From Ignavibacteriales bacterium (lineage in GTDB: Bacteria; Bacteroidota; Ignavibacteria; Ignavibacteriales; SURF-24), in assembly GCA_026390815.1 (NCBI GenBank), contig JAPLFH010000041.1:1-64000 (forward strand): a DNA stretch of 64,000 nucleotides, written 5' to 3'. The position numbers and the translations under genes were made by a program. This document shows positions 10,301 to 18,612 of this stretch, in pieces. The notes under the pieces are model-generated. The model saw only the letters and a list, made by a program, of their open reading frames with translations. It searched no databases and was not told the DNA's origin. Positions within the stretch are counted from its first letter, which is position 1. Each line of letters starts with the position of its first letter.

Positions 10301-10454
10301 CGACTATAATTCTATAAAAAGTTTGGGAGGAATCATATCCGTCATATTCGGTTATCCAACTGAAACGCGGCTGTTTTTCATCTATACCGGCTGGATCAAT
10401 TTTATATTCGCATTTTAATTCAACAGGTTTAATTGATGAAAATCTTTTTCCCAT
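7335..10454 (-). CDS. GH78 alpha-L-rhamnosidase, cytoplasmic
   Basis: The 1039-aa protein removes terminal alpha-L-rhamnosyl residues by inversion. The GH78 order is intact: an N-terminal beta domain (IDPAGIDEKQPRFSW), the lectin-like rhamnosidase N domain around 300-450, the DFGQNFTGFV segment near 505, then the (alpha/alpha)6 barrel. TDCPQRDERLGWTGDA at 631-646 carries the presumed general acid Glu638. WADAG at 701-705 and LWERWD at 901-906 (Glu903, presumed base) complete the site, followed by SFNHCSLGCVGEWL. There is no signal peptide, so it should act on imported oligosaccharides. It is the last gene of the long leftward operon, starting 2 bp after its neighbour's stop. The family call is strong; the linkage cleaved is not known. 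Confidence 0.95.
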   Translation of the reverse strand: MGKRFSSIKPVELKCEYKIDPAGIDEKQPRFSWITEYDGYDSSQTFYRIIVASTTNNLSIEPVDIWDSCKVQSSYSSQIAFAGKHLHSAKTYYWQVMVWNEKDEPTLWSEPAKFSTGLFEKNDWGAKWISHIYNEKPERTISFQVNKDKWIWYPFSNSDDKFKTIYLHKSFQLERIDIIESAYLIVTADEKFQLFLNKKFVAQSDDKIFSWARPKLCDVKDFLKEGKNIFQVTGLNSYIDKPGFTLRLEIKFTTGETFFILTDKSWLSSLEQSETNLVNAEEVAIVGEKPWRVPKAELEFNPAAYFRKTFRTTKNVTRGFVYCTALGLYHLRINSKQVGEDRLTPGWSDFNKRVYYNSYDVTSNLGLSDEHVINIILADGYYSGYCGWEKGKGYYGKFPAFKLQLMISYDDGSDEIISTDETWTSSEGPIREADILMGEFYDTNFEPMIEGWDTYPSKNVNFKKVKVIPDINPELAPYKAEEVKIRCELKPQSIKEINKQKFIIDFGQNFTGFVKLVLKNVSNQKIVLRFAEMLNNDGSLYTENIRMARAQDTYISKGDNEETWQPLFTYHGFRYVEVTGLDKIEQNTITGISINSLPEQTSTFTSSDEKLNKLFNCILWNQRSNYVDIPTDCPQRDERLGWTGDAVSFFKTAAFNFYVSSFYSKWLTDLFDAQREDGALPPFAPFVDMGVGPVYFNSAGWADAGIVTPYLFFKYYNDVNLLEKYYERMKSFTLSLKKMSNNFVLPEYGYGDWLYIGEETAKSFIATAYFAYDCSLMSRIAAIIGSSEDEVYYADLFNKIKQSFRKAFLNDDGSLSQLTQTAVVLAIHFELLESEEKIKAINYLTKNIIDNGYHIKTGFLGLSFLMPVLSSINRNDIAWKVLTNNEFPSWFFMIDNGATTLWERWDSYHPERGFYDPTMNSFNHCSLGCVGEWLFTDLAGIIILEPGFKKVMIKPFIPEELIFAKASFKTIHGVIKSAWKKNVKKLLMKVTIPFNTKAIIVLPSIEFELKEHHKVIKKENGCVYLEVGSGSYEISCKLE

Positions 10455-10456
10455 TT

Positions 10457-12310
10457 TTAATTCGGATCATTCAATGGATCAGAAATGCCAATACCGGGTT
10501 TTACGTAAACCATCACCATTTTACAGGGACTCTTGCCCTTGTTTACAATTTTTAATTCGCCAGTAGCTGCAGGAATAATCATTGTTTCTAAATATGAAAG
10601 TTTGCTAACTCTTCCGTTCTGGGAAAAAATCTCTACTCTTTCACCTTGAACTAAATTAGTTGAGTAAGCGATACCATTGGTATTCATAACAAATTCATTC
10701 TCAAACTCAATCCTGTGGATGTTATAAAAAGTAAAAGGCGCTTCATAAAGTACAACTTCCTGCCAACCCTGACCACTTTTTAATATCTTAGGTTTGGCAA
10801 TAAGATTTTCCTGAACCCATTTTTTTCTTCTTTCAAATCTAATATTTTCAAAACCACGCTGAACGTTTATTGGTCGAAGTTTTCCCTCAAGATCTTTTCT
10901 TAAATAATCATAAATTTTAAATGTAAATATGTATGGCGTAGCGCTTATTTCAAGCACCAAATTGCCTTCCCCGCTGCAGTGAATCGTCCCATTAGGAATT
11001 AAGAAAAGATCATGAGGTTCGCTTGGTTCTTGGTTAACAAATTTTTCTATATCTACCTCGCTGCCAAATTGAATTGAATCTTCAAGCGCTTTTTTAAATT
11101 CCAATGGATCGCATTCTTCAGTTAAGCCAATATAAACTTGCGAATCTGGTTTTGATGCACATATATAATATGTTTCATCCTGAGTAAAAGTTTCACCAAA
11201 TTTTTTTCTTATATAGTCTGGGCGCGGATGAACTTGTACTGATAAATTACCGCCATCGATTGTATCCAGGTAATCAAATCTTATTGGCCATTCATATTTA
11301 AATTGTTTTGAAGCATTTTCACCCAGAACATTTCTATTTTGCAAATACATTAAGCAATCGAATGAGAACTCAAGTGTAACATCATCTTTTTCAATTATGA
11401 TTCCATTTTCAGGAACGATCATTTCAAATGACCAAGCAAAATTTGGTGCTTCAGGATCAAGCCCCATATGCCCTTGCATAAACTTTCCACCCCAGGGACC
11501 AGGAAAAAACCACGGACGCAACCGGAATGGTGTAACAGAAATTTCAGTTAAAGCATTTCTAAAATCATTTCCTTTAATTGCGGTTGGTTCAACTGGATTT
11601 TGAAGATCGATAAAAAGATCGAGTGAAGGAAGTAATTGTTTTTTCAATCTGTTTAATGCAGGCCACTCAACAAAGTAAGATCGTTTATAAAACTGTCCGA
11701 AAGATAAAGGCTGAATTGAACCAAGATTGCAAACCTCACCATTACGTGCATACTCCTGAATATAATCTTTAGGAACATCAATGTACCACAGGTTATCATA
11801 CAATTCTATAATTGAAGAACCTGTACCGTAAATGATTGTAATATCTTTGGCTTTATTGCCGCGCTTTATTGATGAAGTTATACGAAGCTCTGATATTTTT
11901 TTTACATCGAAAAGATATTCAAGACCGAAGGGATAATGCATTCCAAAAATAGGGTCATCTCCGCCAAGGAATGGTTCAATTCTTTTCAGAATTTCATCAT
12001 CAGAAGCATAATAATTTCTAACATCAATAAATTCGTATTCAATTTTAAAATATTTGAGTGCGTTAGTAAGTCCCGAAATAAATTCTTCCCAATGAATACC
12101 CTGATAGCCATCAATAACAAGCACACGGAGCCCATTGTGTATTTCTGCGGAGATATTATCAGCTAATGCGTTGTATCCTTTTTCAATTACTCCACTGCTG
12201 ATTGGGAATTTAGGTAATGTATCAAATGGACCCCGCGGAAACTTCGTCATTCTTTCTGGCAGCAATGCAATGAAGGGATCTTCAATATGTTTTGAATTCT
12301 TATCAGGCAT
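10457..12310 (-). CDS. Class I mannose-6-phosphate-isomerase-like protein with N-terminal kinase-like domain
   Basis: The C-terminal half (about 255-610) is a type I phosphomannose isomerase cupin: GPWGGK at 271-276, the zinc ligands Gln359 and His361 in SVQVHP, Glu379 and His444 in GTIHCSG. This suggests mannose-6-P/fructose-6-P interconversion in the cytoplasm, fitting mannose released by the GH38 and GH2 enzymes. The first 220 residues are an extra domain whose VLVIDGYQGIHWEEF (64-78) sits where uridine-kinase-like proteins have a Walker A loop, but it lacks the GK(S/T), so ATP binding is doubtful. At 617 aa it is far longer than standalone isomerases (about 310-420 aa). AAAGGAGAA precedes the ATG. 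Substrate is inferred. Confidence 0.8.
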   Translation of the reverse strand: MPDKNSKHIEDPFIALLPERMTKFPRGPFDTLPKFPISSGVIEKGYNALADNISAEIHNGLRVLVIDGYQGIHWEEFISGLTNALKYFKIEYEFIDVRNYYASDDEILKRIEPFLGGDDPIFGMHYPFGLEYLFDVKKISELRITSSIKRGNKAKDITIIYGTGSSIIELYDNLWYIDVPKDYIQEYARNGEVCNLGSIQPLSFGQFYKRSYFVEWPALNRLKKQLLPSLDLFIDLQNPVEPTAIKGNDFRNALTEISVTPFRLRPWFFPGPWGGKFMQGHMGLDPEAPNFAWSFEMIVPENGIIIEKDDVTLEFSFDCLMYLQNRNVLGENASKQFKYEWPIRFDYLDTIDGGNLSVQVHPRPDYIRKKFGETFTQDETYYICASKPDSQVYIGLTEECDPLEFKKALEDSIQFGSEVDIEKFVNQEPSEPHDLFLIPNGTIHCSGEGNLVLEISATPYIFTFKIYDYLRKDLEGKLRPINVQRGFENIRFERRKKWVQENLIAKPKILKSGQGWQEVVLYEAPFTFYNIHRIEFENEFVMNTNGIAYSTNLVQGERVEIFSQNGRVSKLSYLETMIIPAATGELKIVNKGKSPCKMVMVYVKPGIGISDPLNDPN

Positions 12311-12331
12311 TAATTCTCCTTTATAAATTTT

Positions 12332-13234
12332 TTATCTTCCTAAAAATGCAACTCCGATTGCAGCAGCATTATTACCCAGCAATGATTTCTTTATTTCCAC
12401 TTTGTTTTTGGGGAATGTCCACGCACGTTTATGCACTAACTTAGTTAACGGTGGAAGAATTATATCGGCAGAGTTCATAACTCCTCCACCTAATACTACT
12501 GTATCCGGTCCGTACGCGTGAATTGCATTAACTATTCCGATAGAAAGATCATCTATAAATTCATTAAAAATTATAACACATTTTTCATCACCGGTTCTTA
12601 CTCTATTAAAAAATTCCGGAAGTACATCGACGGAACTGTTTAAAGATGAATGCTTTTCTTTTATCTTTTTAGTTAACGCTGTGGCAGAACAGTACAATTC
12701 TAGGCAGCCTTTATTTCCACAGGAACAATCAGGTCCATTTCTATCTATGCTTATGTGCCCTCCAAGTAGACCGCCTAATGAATCAGATCCGTAATATGGT
12801 TTTTCATCAACAACAAGCGAGCAGCCAAATCCAGTTCCTAAAGTCATGCATACCATTGCTTTGCTTCCTTTGCCCGCACCGAATTTATATTCACCCCAGG
12901 CGTAAGCGCGTGCATCATTTTCTATTGCAAATGGAAATCCAAGTTCATCAGAAAAAGCTGTTCTAAGATTTATACCTGCAAGCATTTGACCGGCGCCGAT
13001 ATCATTTTCTACTATGCCGGTTTCTGTATTGATTAAACCTTTGATAGCAAATCCACCGCTCTCGATTCTGTAATTCCCAATTACCTTCCTTGCATGTTTG
13101 ATTAAACTATAAAGGAGGTTTTCTGAAGAAGAAAAATTAGCAAGTTTTTCCTCAACAAAGTGAACAGTGCTGCCGTTGTTTTCAAAAACACCCGCTTTAA
13201 TATTTGTACCGCCAAAATCCATCCCAAATTTCAT
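12332..13234 (-). CDS. ROK-family sugar kinase
   Basis: The 300-aa protein has the ROK layout: phosphate loop DFGGTNIKAG at 6-15, catalytic Asp107 in ENDARA, and the zinc motif GGH...CSCGNKGCLE (His160, Cys170, Cys172, Cys177), ending with VVLGGGV. ROK kinases phosphorylate hexoses such as glucose, mannose, allose or N-acetyl sugars. Next to a phosphomannose-isomerase-like gene and alpha/beta-mannosidases, a mannokinase role is the most economical guess. It overlaps the upstream esterase gene by 4 bp (ATGA), so translation is probably coupled. GGAGAACC precedes the start. Confidence 0.9.
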   Translation of the reverse strand: MKFGMDFGGTNIKAGVFENNGSTVHFVEEKLANFSSSENLLYSLIKHARKVIGNYRIESGGFAIKGLINTETGIVENDIGAGQMLAGINLRTAFSDELGFPFAIENDARAYAWGEYKFGAGKGSKAMVCMTLGTGFGCSLVVDEKPYYGSDSLGGLLGGHISIDRNGPDCSCGNKGCLELYCSATALTKKIKEKHSSLNSSVDVLPEFFNRVRTGDEKCVIIFNEFIDDLSIGIVNAIHAYGPDTVVLGGGVMNSADIILPPLTKLVHKRAWTFPKNKVEIKKSLLGNNAAAIGVAFLGR

Positions 13235-14442
13235 TTCGGTTCTCCGTATACACCAAAGAAATAAATCAATCCATCAATTAGATGACGTCTCCAATTCCCC
13301 CAAGTGTGTCCTTCAAAATATTCCTTATAAATAAAATTATATCCTTTCTCGGTAAGCACTTTTTTCATTCGTCTGTTTGCATTTAAAAAATCAAGTTCTG
13401 CGACTGGCAGAAAATCGGCACCTACTTTTTTCTCATAAGTTCCAATATCCACAAATAAGTTGATAGGCTTTATTGCGGAATCTCTTATCAATTTAATTAT
13501 GCTGTCATCTTTGAACGAAAAATAACCGGATTGCGAATAAGCATTTTGAAAAATATCATTTCTCAAAAAAGAAATATAAGTGGAAATTAATCCAGCGAAA
13601 GAGTCTCCAATGATAAGCCGTTTGCCAGCGGATCTGATGGTCGAATAATTTTTATCGATAAAATTAACAAGTTCATCACAGAAAAATTTTACGTAATCAT
13701 CATTCATCCCATACTCAGTTGATCTGTTTGGCTCTGCTGGTTGATGCATATTTGGCGGAGTGACAAATACTGCAATACATGGTTCAATTTTATTTTCAAC
13801 AATTAATCTATTGATTGAATATGGCGCCAGAGCATACTTGATATAATCTGGTCCGTCATGAAAATAAACAGTTGGATAACTATTCATCTGACTGTAATTG
13901 GGTGGAAGATAAACGTGCACTTCGTGATCATAAGGTAACGCCCCGGATGGAAGAATATGTTTAATTAACCCCTGGTAACTTCCTTCTTTGCCATAAAGAT
14001 AATCTTTAAGGTATGGATGTCTTTGATACTTTGGCATTACAAATTCTGAGAGTGCACCTAAACCGTACAATGATTTAAATTTATTTGATGGATCGCAAAT
14101 ATCATTGCCGTCAACTATCAACTGGTATTGTATACTTGCTTCAGATTCGAGTTCAAGTGCAAGAAAAAATAAATTAATATCGTTTAACTTTTTAAATTGA
14201 ATTGGATCAGTCCAGCCAGTAATATCACTTAGTAATGCAACATTGTGGGCATCACCTTTATAAATCAGAATTACCTTCGAATCATTTTCATAAAACGGAT
14301 ATTTTTGCTGATCTAATGAGAGTAAAATATTCTGAAGTATTTCTGCTCTTAATTCATTGGAAATATTGTCCCAATTTTCCAGGGATTTACTCAATCCCTT
14401 TATAAGGTTCTGCTGTAATTTCTGATCGGTTTTGCTTTTCAT
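13231..14442 (-). CDS. Esterase_D/enterochelin-esterase-like hydrolase
   Basis: The 403-aa alpha/beta hydrolase of the PF00756 type has an N-terminal beta-sandwich about 55-135 (ALLSDITGWTDP, similar to the E-set domain preceding Fes-type esterases). The hydrolase part starts near 155, with HVYLPPNY, VYFHDGPDY, the nucleophile elbow GDSFAG (Ser281) and the likely catalytic His379 in EGHTWGNW. With no signal peptide it should work in the cytoplasm, where a role in removing acyl groups from imported sugars would fit. The substrate is unknown. Fes-like siderophore esterases share the fold, but nothing siderophore-related is nearby. Confidence 0.82.
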   Translation of the reverse strand: MKSKTDQKLQQNLIKGLSKSLENWDNISNELRAEILQNILLSLDQQKYPFYENDSKVILIYKGDAHNVALLSDITGWTDPIQFKKLNDINLFFLALELESEASIQYQLIVDGNDICDPSNKFKSLYGLGALSEFVMPKYQRHPYLKDYLYGKEGSYQGLIKHILPSGALPYDHEVHVYLPPNYSQMNSYPTVYFHDGPDYIKYALAPYSINRLIVENKIEPCIAVFVTPPNMHQPAEPNRSTEYGMNDDYVKFFCDELVNFIDKNYSTIRSAGKRLIIGDSFAGLISTYISFLRNDIFQNAYSQSGYFSFKDDSIIKLIRDSAIKPINLFVDIGTYEKKVGADFLPVAELDFLNANRRMKKVLTEKGYNFIYKEYFEGHTWGNWRRHLIDGLIYFFGVYGEPK

Positions 14443-14457
14443 TTATCATTCAAATAA

Positions 14458-16524
14458 TTATGCTTTCTTTATTCCATTAACATTAGCGTTATAAAGTTTT
14501 CCTTGATAAGAAATATTTTTCAATTCTGCTTTAGCATCAAAGCTGCCAAATTGTGGGGTTGCACTAATACCTTTATTCAAAGTTGCATTTATTCCAAAGA
14601 TAGATTCAATAATAATATTTGTCCAGCTTCCGCTTGATGATACTGTCCAATCAGTAATGTACGGCATATCAGGAGGAGCTTTCCTCGCGCCACCACTGTC
14701 AGGGTCAATTGCTGATTCAACAAAATGCGCCTGCCCTAACGGACCTTGATTAACGGATTTTGATAATCCTTTCATCCACTTAAGTGCTAATTCTATATTG
14801 CCAGCTTTGAATAATGCTGTAACAGCCTGCGCGGGCCAGGCAGGATAAGCGCCATTCCACTGATGATCTGGTCTAACGCTAAACATTGCATTATCATCAC
14901 CCGGGGATAGCGCACGCATCCAGGTTGGTGATTGCAGTTCCCGTATAAAAAATTCAACCATTTCATTTTTTTGTTTTGCGCTCAGATCATTTGGAATCAT
15001 ATTAAGAATTGTTATGAAATCGTAGCAATGTCTTACTTCAACTAAACTACCATCCGGAAATCTTGTTGACCAATAACCTTTTCCATCTACATATAGTTTA
15101 TTTATTTGGGGAATAAGATCATCCGCTTCTTTTAGAAAATTATCAATCATATCCTTTTTACCAGTCGGTTCACAAAGTTCTGCAGCAGTTCTAAGGTTAA
15201 ATACATTGGCCGCATTAAGTGAAGCAACTTCGTGAATGTAAGTGCTGACGCATTCTAATAAATTATTTATTCCACCATAATCAGCTAATCCATTTGGTGA
15301 TCTAAAATTTTTCCAGTTGGATGCATATTTAAGAAGCAAATCAATTACCGGAGATTTCAGCCCTTCTTTAACTTGAATTATTTTGTTAAGCCATTTGAAA
15401 TCGCCATTCCATCTAAGATAATTTTTTGAAATTTCTGTTATAGCAAAATCATTTACAGAATACCACGGACCAACAGGCTCACCAGTTAAATATTCAGTCC
15501 CAAAATGTTTATGTACATCCATAGACATCCAAAGTTCAATATACTTTTTCATAACCGTTGGATCGAGAAGTGCGTGCGTAAGTGAGCTGAGTGCATAGTC
15601 CCAAATGAATGTTACTGATTGCCAGTACTTCGGCATAAGTGTATCATATGTTCGCCCCATAACGGAAAAGGGATTATCTCTACGGAAATAAATTACACCA
15701 AGCACACCCATATAATAAAGTTTAGCAATTTCTTTATCTGTAGTTTCAAGCAGCGGCATTGAACCTGAAAATCTTGAATTGCCCGGTGTAAACGCTGCTT
15801 TTATTTCTTCGTTCCATTCATTTCTGCAAAGTTGAATCTCTTCACTAACATTTGATATAATTTTTTTATAATCAGTAAGAACGTTTGAAAGAGAATCCCC
15901 AACAACAGTTACGTAATCAATAGTTTTTGATTCACCCGGAGCTAGAGATAAATTAATTTTAATTCCATTGCGAGTAATTTTTCCATTTAAAGAAATTCCC
16001 TGCACCTGGAATGCGTTACTATTCTTGGCTGAGTAGATTAACAAATTGTTTGATTCATCAATTTCAATTTTATGATCAGTTTCAAATGGTGGCAAAGGAT
16101 CATTCCAGCTTTTAACTGCTTTAGTAACACTACCAGTAAAACCATATTTCAATTCAAGATTCTTTTCCACTCCGCTTATATTTTTAAATGATAGACGAAC
16201 AGCACAAGCCATTTTACCCATTGGAAGAATTGTAGTTGTATTAAGTTTAAGACCTTCGTACTCTGCTTCGCGCTCAATTCTATCGGCAAACCAGGTGAAT
16301 TTTATTTTTGTGCCAGTTGCAGGGAAATAAATATCATCAATGAATAAACCAGCAGTAATAATATCTGAACATCCAAAGGGTGGAAAATTCAGGCTTCTGA
16401 TTCCAGTTAAATCAAAATCTGATTGCACACAACCGATAAAGTTTGTTAATCCAGGAAGATTAAAAATATCTCCGTGTTTATGAATAAGAACATCACTTTT
16501 AAGATCTTCAACAGTTGGAATCAT
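14458..16524 (-). CDS. Six-hairpin (alpha/alpha)6 glycoside hydrolase-like protein
   Basis: The 688-aa protein has an N-terminal beta-sandwich (about 1-230) followed by an (alpha/alpha)6 barrel. Visible landmarks are FIWDYALSSLTHALLDP, GEPVGPWYSVNDF, YGGINNLLECV and the late RPDHQWNGAYPAWPAQA followed by SGSWTNIIIESIFGI. This succession recalls GH63, GH37 and related inverting families, but I cannot place it in one. There is no signal peptide, so it belongs to the intracellular set with GH78. It sits between a DUF4185-like gene and the esterase with 15-35 bp gaps. Carboxylates in the WDY and HQWNGAYP segments are candidate catalytic or binding residues (inference). Confidence 0.7.
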   Translation of the reverse strand: MIPTVEDLKSDVLIHKHGDIFNLPGLTNFIGCVQSDFDLTGIRSLNFPPFGCSDIITAGLFIDDIYFPATGTKIKFTWFADRIEREAEYEGLKLNTTTILPMGKMACAVRLSFKNISGVEKNLELKYGFTGSVTKAVKSWNDPLPPFETDHKIEIDESNNLLIYSAKNSNAFQVQGISLNGKITRNGIKINLSLAPGESKTIDYVTVVGDSLSNVLTDYKKIISNVSEEIQLCRNEWNEEIKAAFTPGNSRFSGSMPLLETTDKEIAKLYYMGVLGVIYFRRDNPFSVMGRTYDTLMPKYWQSVTFIWDYALSSLTHALLDPTVMKKYIELWMSMDVHKHFGTEYLTGEPVGPWYSVNDFAITEISKNYLRWNGDFKWLNKIIQVKEGLKSPVIDLLLKYASNWKNFRSPNGLADYGGINNLLECVSTYIHEVASLNAANVFNLRTAAELCEPTGKKDMIDNFLKEADDLIPQINKLYVDGKGYWSTRFPDGSLVEVRHCYDFITILNMIPNDLSAKQKNEMVEFFIRELQSPTWMRALSPGDDNAMFSVRPDHQWNGAYPAWPAQAVTALFKAGNIELALKWMKGLSKSVNQGPLGQAHFVESAIDPDSGGARKAPPDMPYITDWTVSSSGSWTNIIIESIFGINATLNKGISATPQFGSFDAKAELKNISYQGKLYNANVNGIKKA

Positions 16525-16560
16525 TTATTCTCCGGTATATTCTATTTTTATAATCAATAA

Positions 16561-17640
16561 TTATTCAAAGGTAATTTCAATTAAATGAGGATAATATTCC
16601 TCAAACTCTATGTAAGTAACATAAATAGTCTTCCCACCATCTTTTGCAAATGAAGGGTGTTCTTTACCAGCATAGATTAGCTCAAGCTGCGGTCCTTCTA
16701 TTTTTCTTTGAGGAACAACTTGCCAAAGAGTTGTTGGCTCGCTCCACGGACCCCATGGAGTTGGGGAAGTTCTACCAACAATTTTTCCGGATAATTCTAA
16801 TGAGTGAATAGAGAGGTAACAATCAAGATATTTATTATAGTTTACAGAGAGTTCATTTGGCATACCGGAAAATACTGGCTTGGACTGCTTTACATTTTTT
16901 GTCCAGCCGTCTTTTTCAGAAATAAAATATTCGTAAAGATCTATTTTTTCTATTTCACCAGGTTTGATTCGTGCAAGGTGAAGATTATGTATTCCGTTCC
17001 GATCATTTTTAGTACCGTACAAATAAACATATTCATTGCCTGCCTCGTAAAGAATGGCAGAAGCAAAACAAGGGTCGTCTTCCTTCCATAATATGTAAGA
17101 GTCATTATAAAAAACTCTTGAAAATTTCCAGTCTTTTTCATTCCCAACCGCAAGACCGGAACCGATAACAACAAAATTAGCCGGTGGCTCACCATCTTTA
17201 AGCATTTTAATTTTTATGAAATAAAGATAAACTTTGTCTTTAATCGCTACCCCGTGCAGGCACCATATCCTGTACCAGTTATAGTCTTCATCAGCTTCGT
17301 GCGGGATTAATTGTTTAAGCTGAATGTTATCATCAAGTATATACTTAAAATTCTTAAATCCATTTTCCCCAGTTTTATCAAAACATAATAATCCAGTATT
17401 CGTAATCATTTTTTCTAAGCCACCTATTCCGGTCATATCAACAGGACCAAGCGGAACACCACCCGGATACCATAAACTTTCGCCTTCAGTTCTTTTGCCA
17501 ATGAGTGTATCACCAAAAAAGAACAAGCATTTATCATTTAAAGGAATTGAATACGCTCCATCCTGCCCAACCATTTTATTTGGGTTGTTCTGAAATTGTG
17601 GACCAAGGTCCCTAACTTTTTGAATTTTTAATTCTTTCAT
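16561..17640 (-). CDS. DUF4185-like beta-propeller, putative glycoside hydrolase
   Basis: The 359-aa cytoplasmic protein begins with GQDGAYSIPLNDKCLFFFGDT, the first-blade signature of DUF4185-type five-bladed propellers, and continues with repeated blades ending at GKIVGRTSPTPWGPWSEP. Members of DUF4185 have been reported as endo-D-arabinanases (GH183), but this does not establish the activity here. A longer relative with a surface-export signal lies at 23311-25251 in the same operon and shares the DG-YSIPLN...F-DT signature. No Shine-Dalgarno is evident. The assignment to a propeller hydrolase is by signature; the substrate is unknown. Confidence 0.65.
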   Translation of the reverse strand: MKELKIQKVRDLGPQFQNNPNKMVGQDGAYSIPLNDKCLFFFGDTLIGKRTEGESLWYPGGVPLGPVDMTGIGGLEKMITNTGLLCFDKTGENGFKNFKYILDDNIQLKQLIPHEADEDYNWYRIWCLHGVAIKDKVYLYFIKIKMLKDGEPPANFVVIGSGLAVGNEKDWKFSRVFYNDSYILWKEDDPCFASAILYEAGNEYVYLYGTKNDRNGIHNLHLARIKPGEIEKIDLYEYFISEKDGWTKNVKQSKPVFSGMPNELSVNYNKYLDCYLSIHSLELSGKIVGRTSPTPWGPWSEPTTLWQVVPQRKIEGPQLELIYAGKEHPSFAKDGGKTIYVTYIEFEEYYPHLIEITFE

Positions 17641-17665
17641 TTTATAAAATATTTTTAATGATTAA

Positions 17666-17691
17666 CCGGCTTTAATTTTACTCAAAGCCGG
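17666..17691 (-). terminator. Intercistronic hairpin downstream of the 281-aa lipoprotein gene
   Basis: CCGGCTTT and AAAGCCGG form a perfect 8-bp stem with a 10-base loop, followed on the minus strand by an AT-rich run. It lies inside the operon between the surface-protein genes and the cytoplasmic enzyme genes, so it could be a partial terminator or an mRNA 3' stabiliser. Confidence 0.5.
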
Positions 17692-17708
17692 CACAACAAA
17701 ATTTATAA

Positions 17709-18554
17709 TTACTTAAGCAAAACCATTTTGTTCGTTTGGATAAAATCTGAAGTTATAATTCTGTAATAATAAATTCCACTTGGTAAATTCTCAGCTTCAA
17801 AATTAATTATGTAACTGCCCGCAGATCTAAATCCATTTACAAGTGATTTAACTTCCTTTCCGGATGCATTAAATATGCTGATACGTACATCACCGGATTG
17901 TTTTATGGAATATGTAAAACTGGTGGTTGGGTTAAATGGATTTGGATAATTCTGTGTTAGTTTGAATTCAGTTGGAACACCTGGGATTTTTTCTTCTACA
18001 TCTAAAGATCCGGTAACTTTTACCTTATGATTCATGGAAGTATCCGTACCTGCTAATTGTTGGTCAACATCCTGATCATTTAAAAACTTCAGCATATCAA
18101 TGGTATTTACAGTAACAAGATATCCAATATTGAAATCGCCACTTGTTATCCCGACTCTCAGATTGATTGTTGTTTCGTAAACAACATTTGCATTGTGCAG
18201 GTATCCAACATCAGAAAGCAAATTAATCCATTTCATTCCTGCTGGTCTTTGAATTACAGTATCAACATTGCCCCATACCGGTGTAGCTGAAGTATCAAAT
18301 TCCATAGTACCTGCACCCATTGGTGAGTTATAGGTACCGCTAATAAACGACCAGTCTTCCGGGACGAGTATTGCAAGTGCTCCTTTATGTGCGTTATTGT
18401 GTTCAGCATTCATATCTGAAATTGTAATAGTTGTTGTAAAAGTTTGCCCGGCATTAACCTGGCTTGGTTGATTTACATCTTCTATAAGGCATCCTGCAAA
18501 GGTAAATATTGTAATTATTCCTGCAAAAAGAATAAGTGATTTTAATAATTTCAT
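17709..18554 (-). CDS. Surface protein with lipobox, DUF4961-like module and T9SS domain
   Basis: The 281-aa protein has a lipoprotein signal (TFAGC, Cys22) and an N-terminal module about 25-165 with the landmarks QPSQVNAGQTF, PEDWSFISGTYNS, MKWINLLSD and GDFNIGYLVT. The same landmarks recur in the proteins at 18613-19746 and 23311-25251. The last 85 residues are a T9SS type A sorting domain (QNYPNPFNPTTSF to NKMVLLK). It resembles the DUF4961 family described in Bacteroidota carbohydrate loci. A glycan-binding surface role is inferred from context. Combining a lipobox with a T9SS domain is unusual. CCAGGAG precedes the start; hairpins lie on both sides of the gene. Confidence 0.75.
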   Translation of the reverse strand: MKLLKSLILFAGIITIFTFAGCLIEDVNQPSQVNAGQTFTTTITISDMNAEHNNAHKGALAILVPEDWSFISGTYNSPMGAGTMEFDTSATPVWGNVDTVIQRPAGMKWINLLSDVGYLHNANVVYETTINLRVGITSGDFNIGYLVTVNTIDMLKFLNDQDVDQQLAGTDTSMNHKVKVTGSLDVEEKIPGVPTEFKLTQNYPNPFNPTTSFTYSIKQSGDVRISIFNASGKEVKSLVNGFRSAGSYIINFEAENLPSGIYYYRIITSDFIQTNKMVLLK

Positions 18555-18573
18555 TTTTAACTCCTGGAATTAT

Positions 18574-18598
18574 GATGCCCGCCATTGTTACGGGCATC
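18574..18598 (-). terminator. Intercistronic hairpin upstream of the 281-aa lipoprotein gene
   Basis: GATGCCCG pairs with CGGGCATC around a 9-base loop, between the stop of the 377-aa gene and the Shine-Dalgarno of the next one. There is no T-run, so an mRNA-processing or stability element is as likely as a terminator. Confidence 0.45.
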
Positions 18599-18612
18599 TT
18601 AAAATACATTTT

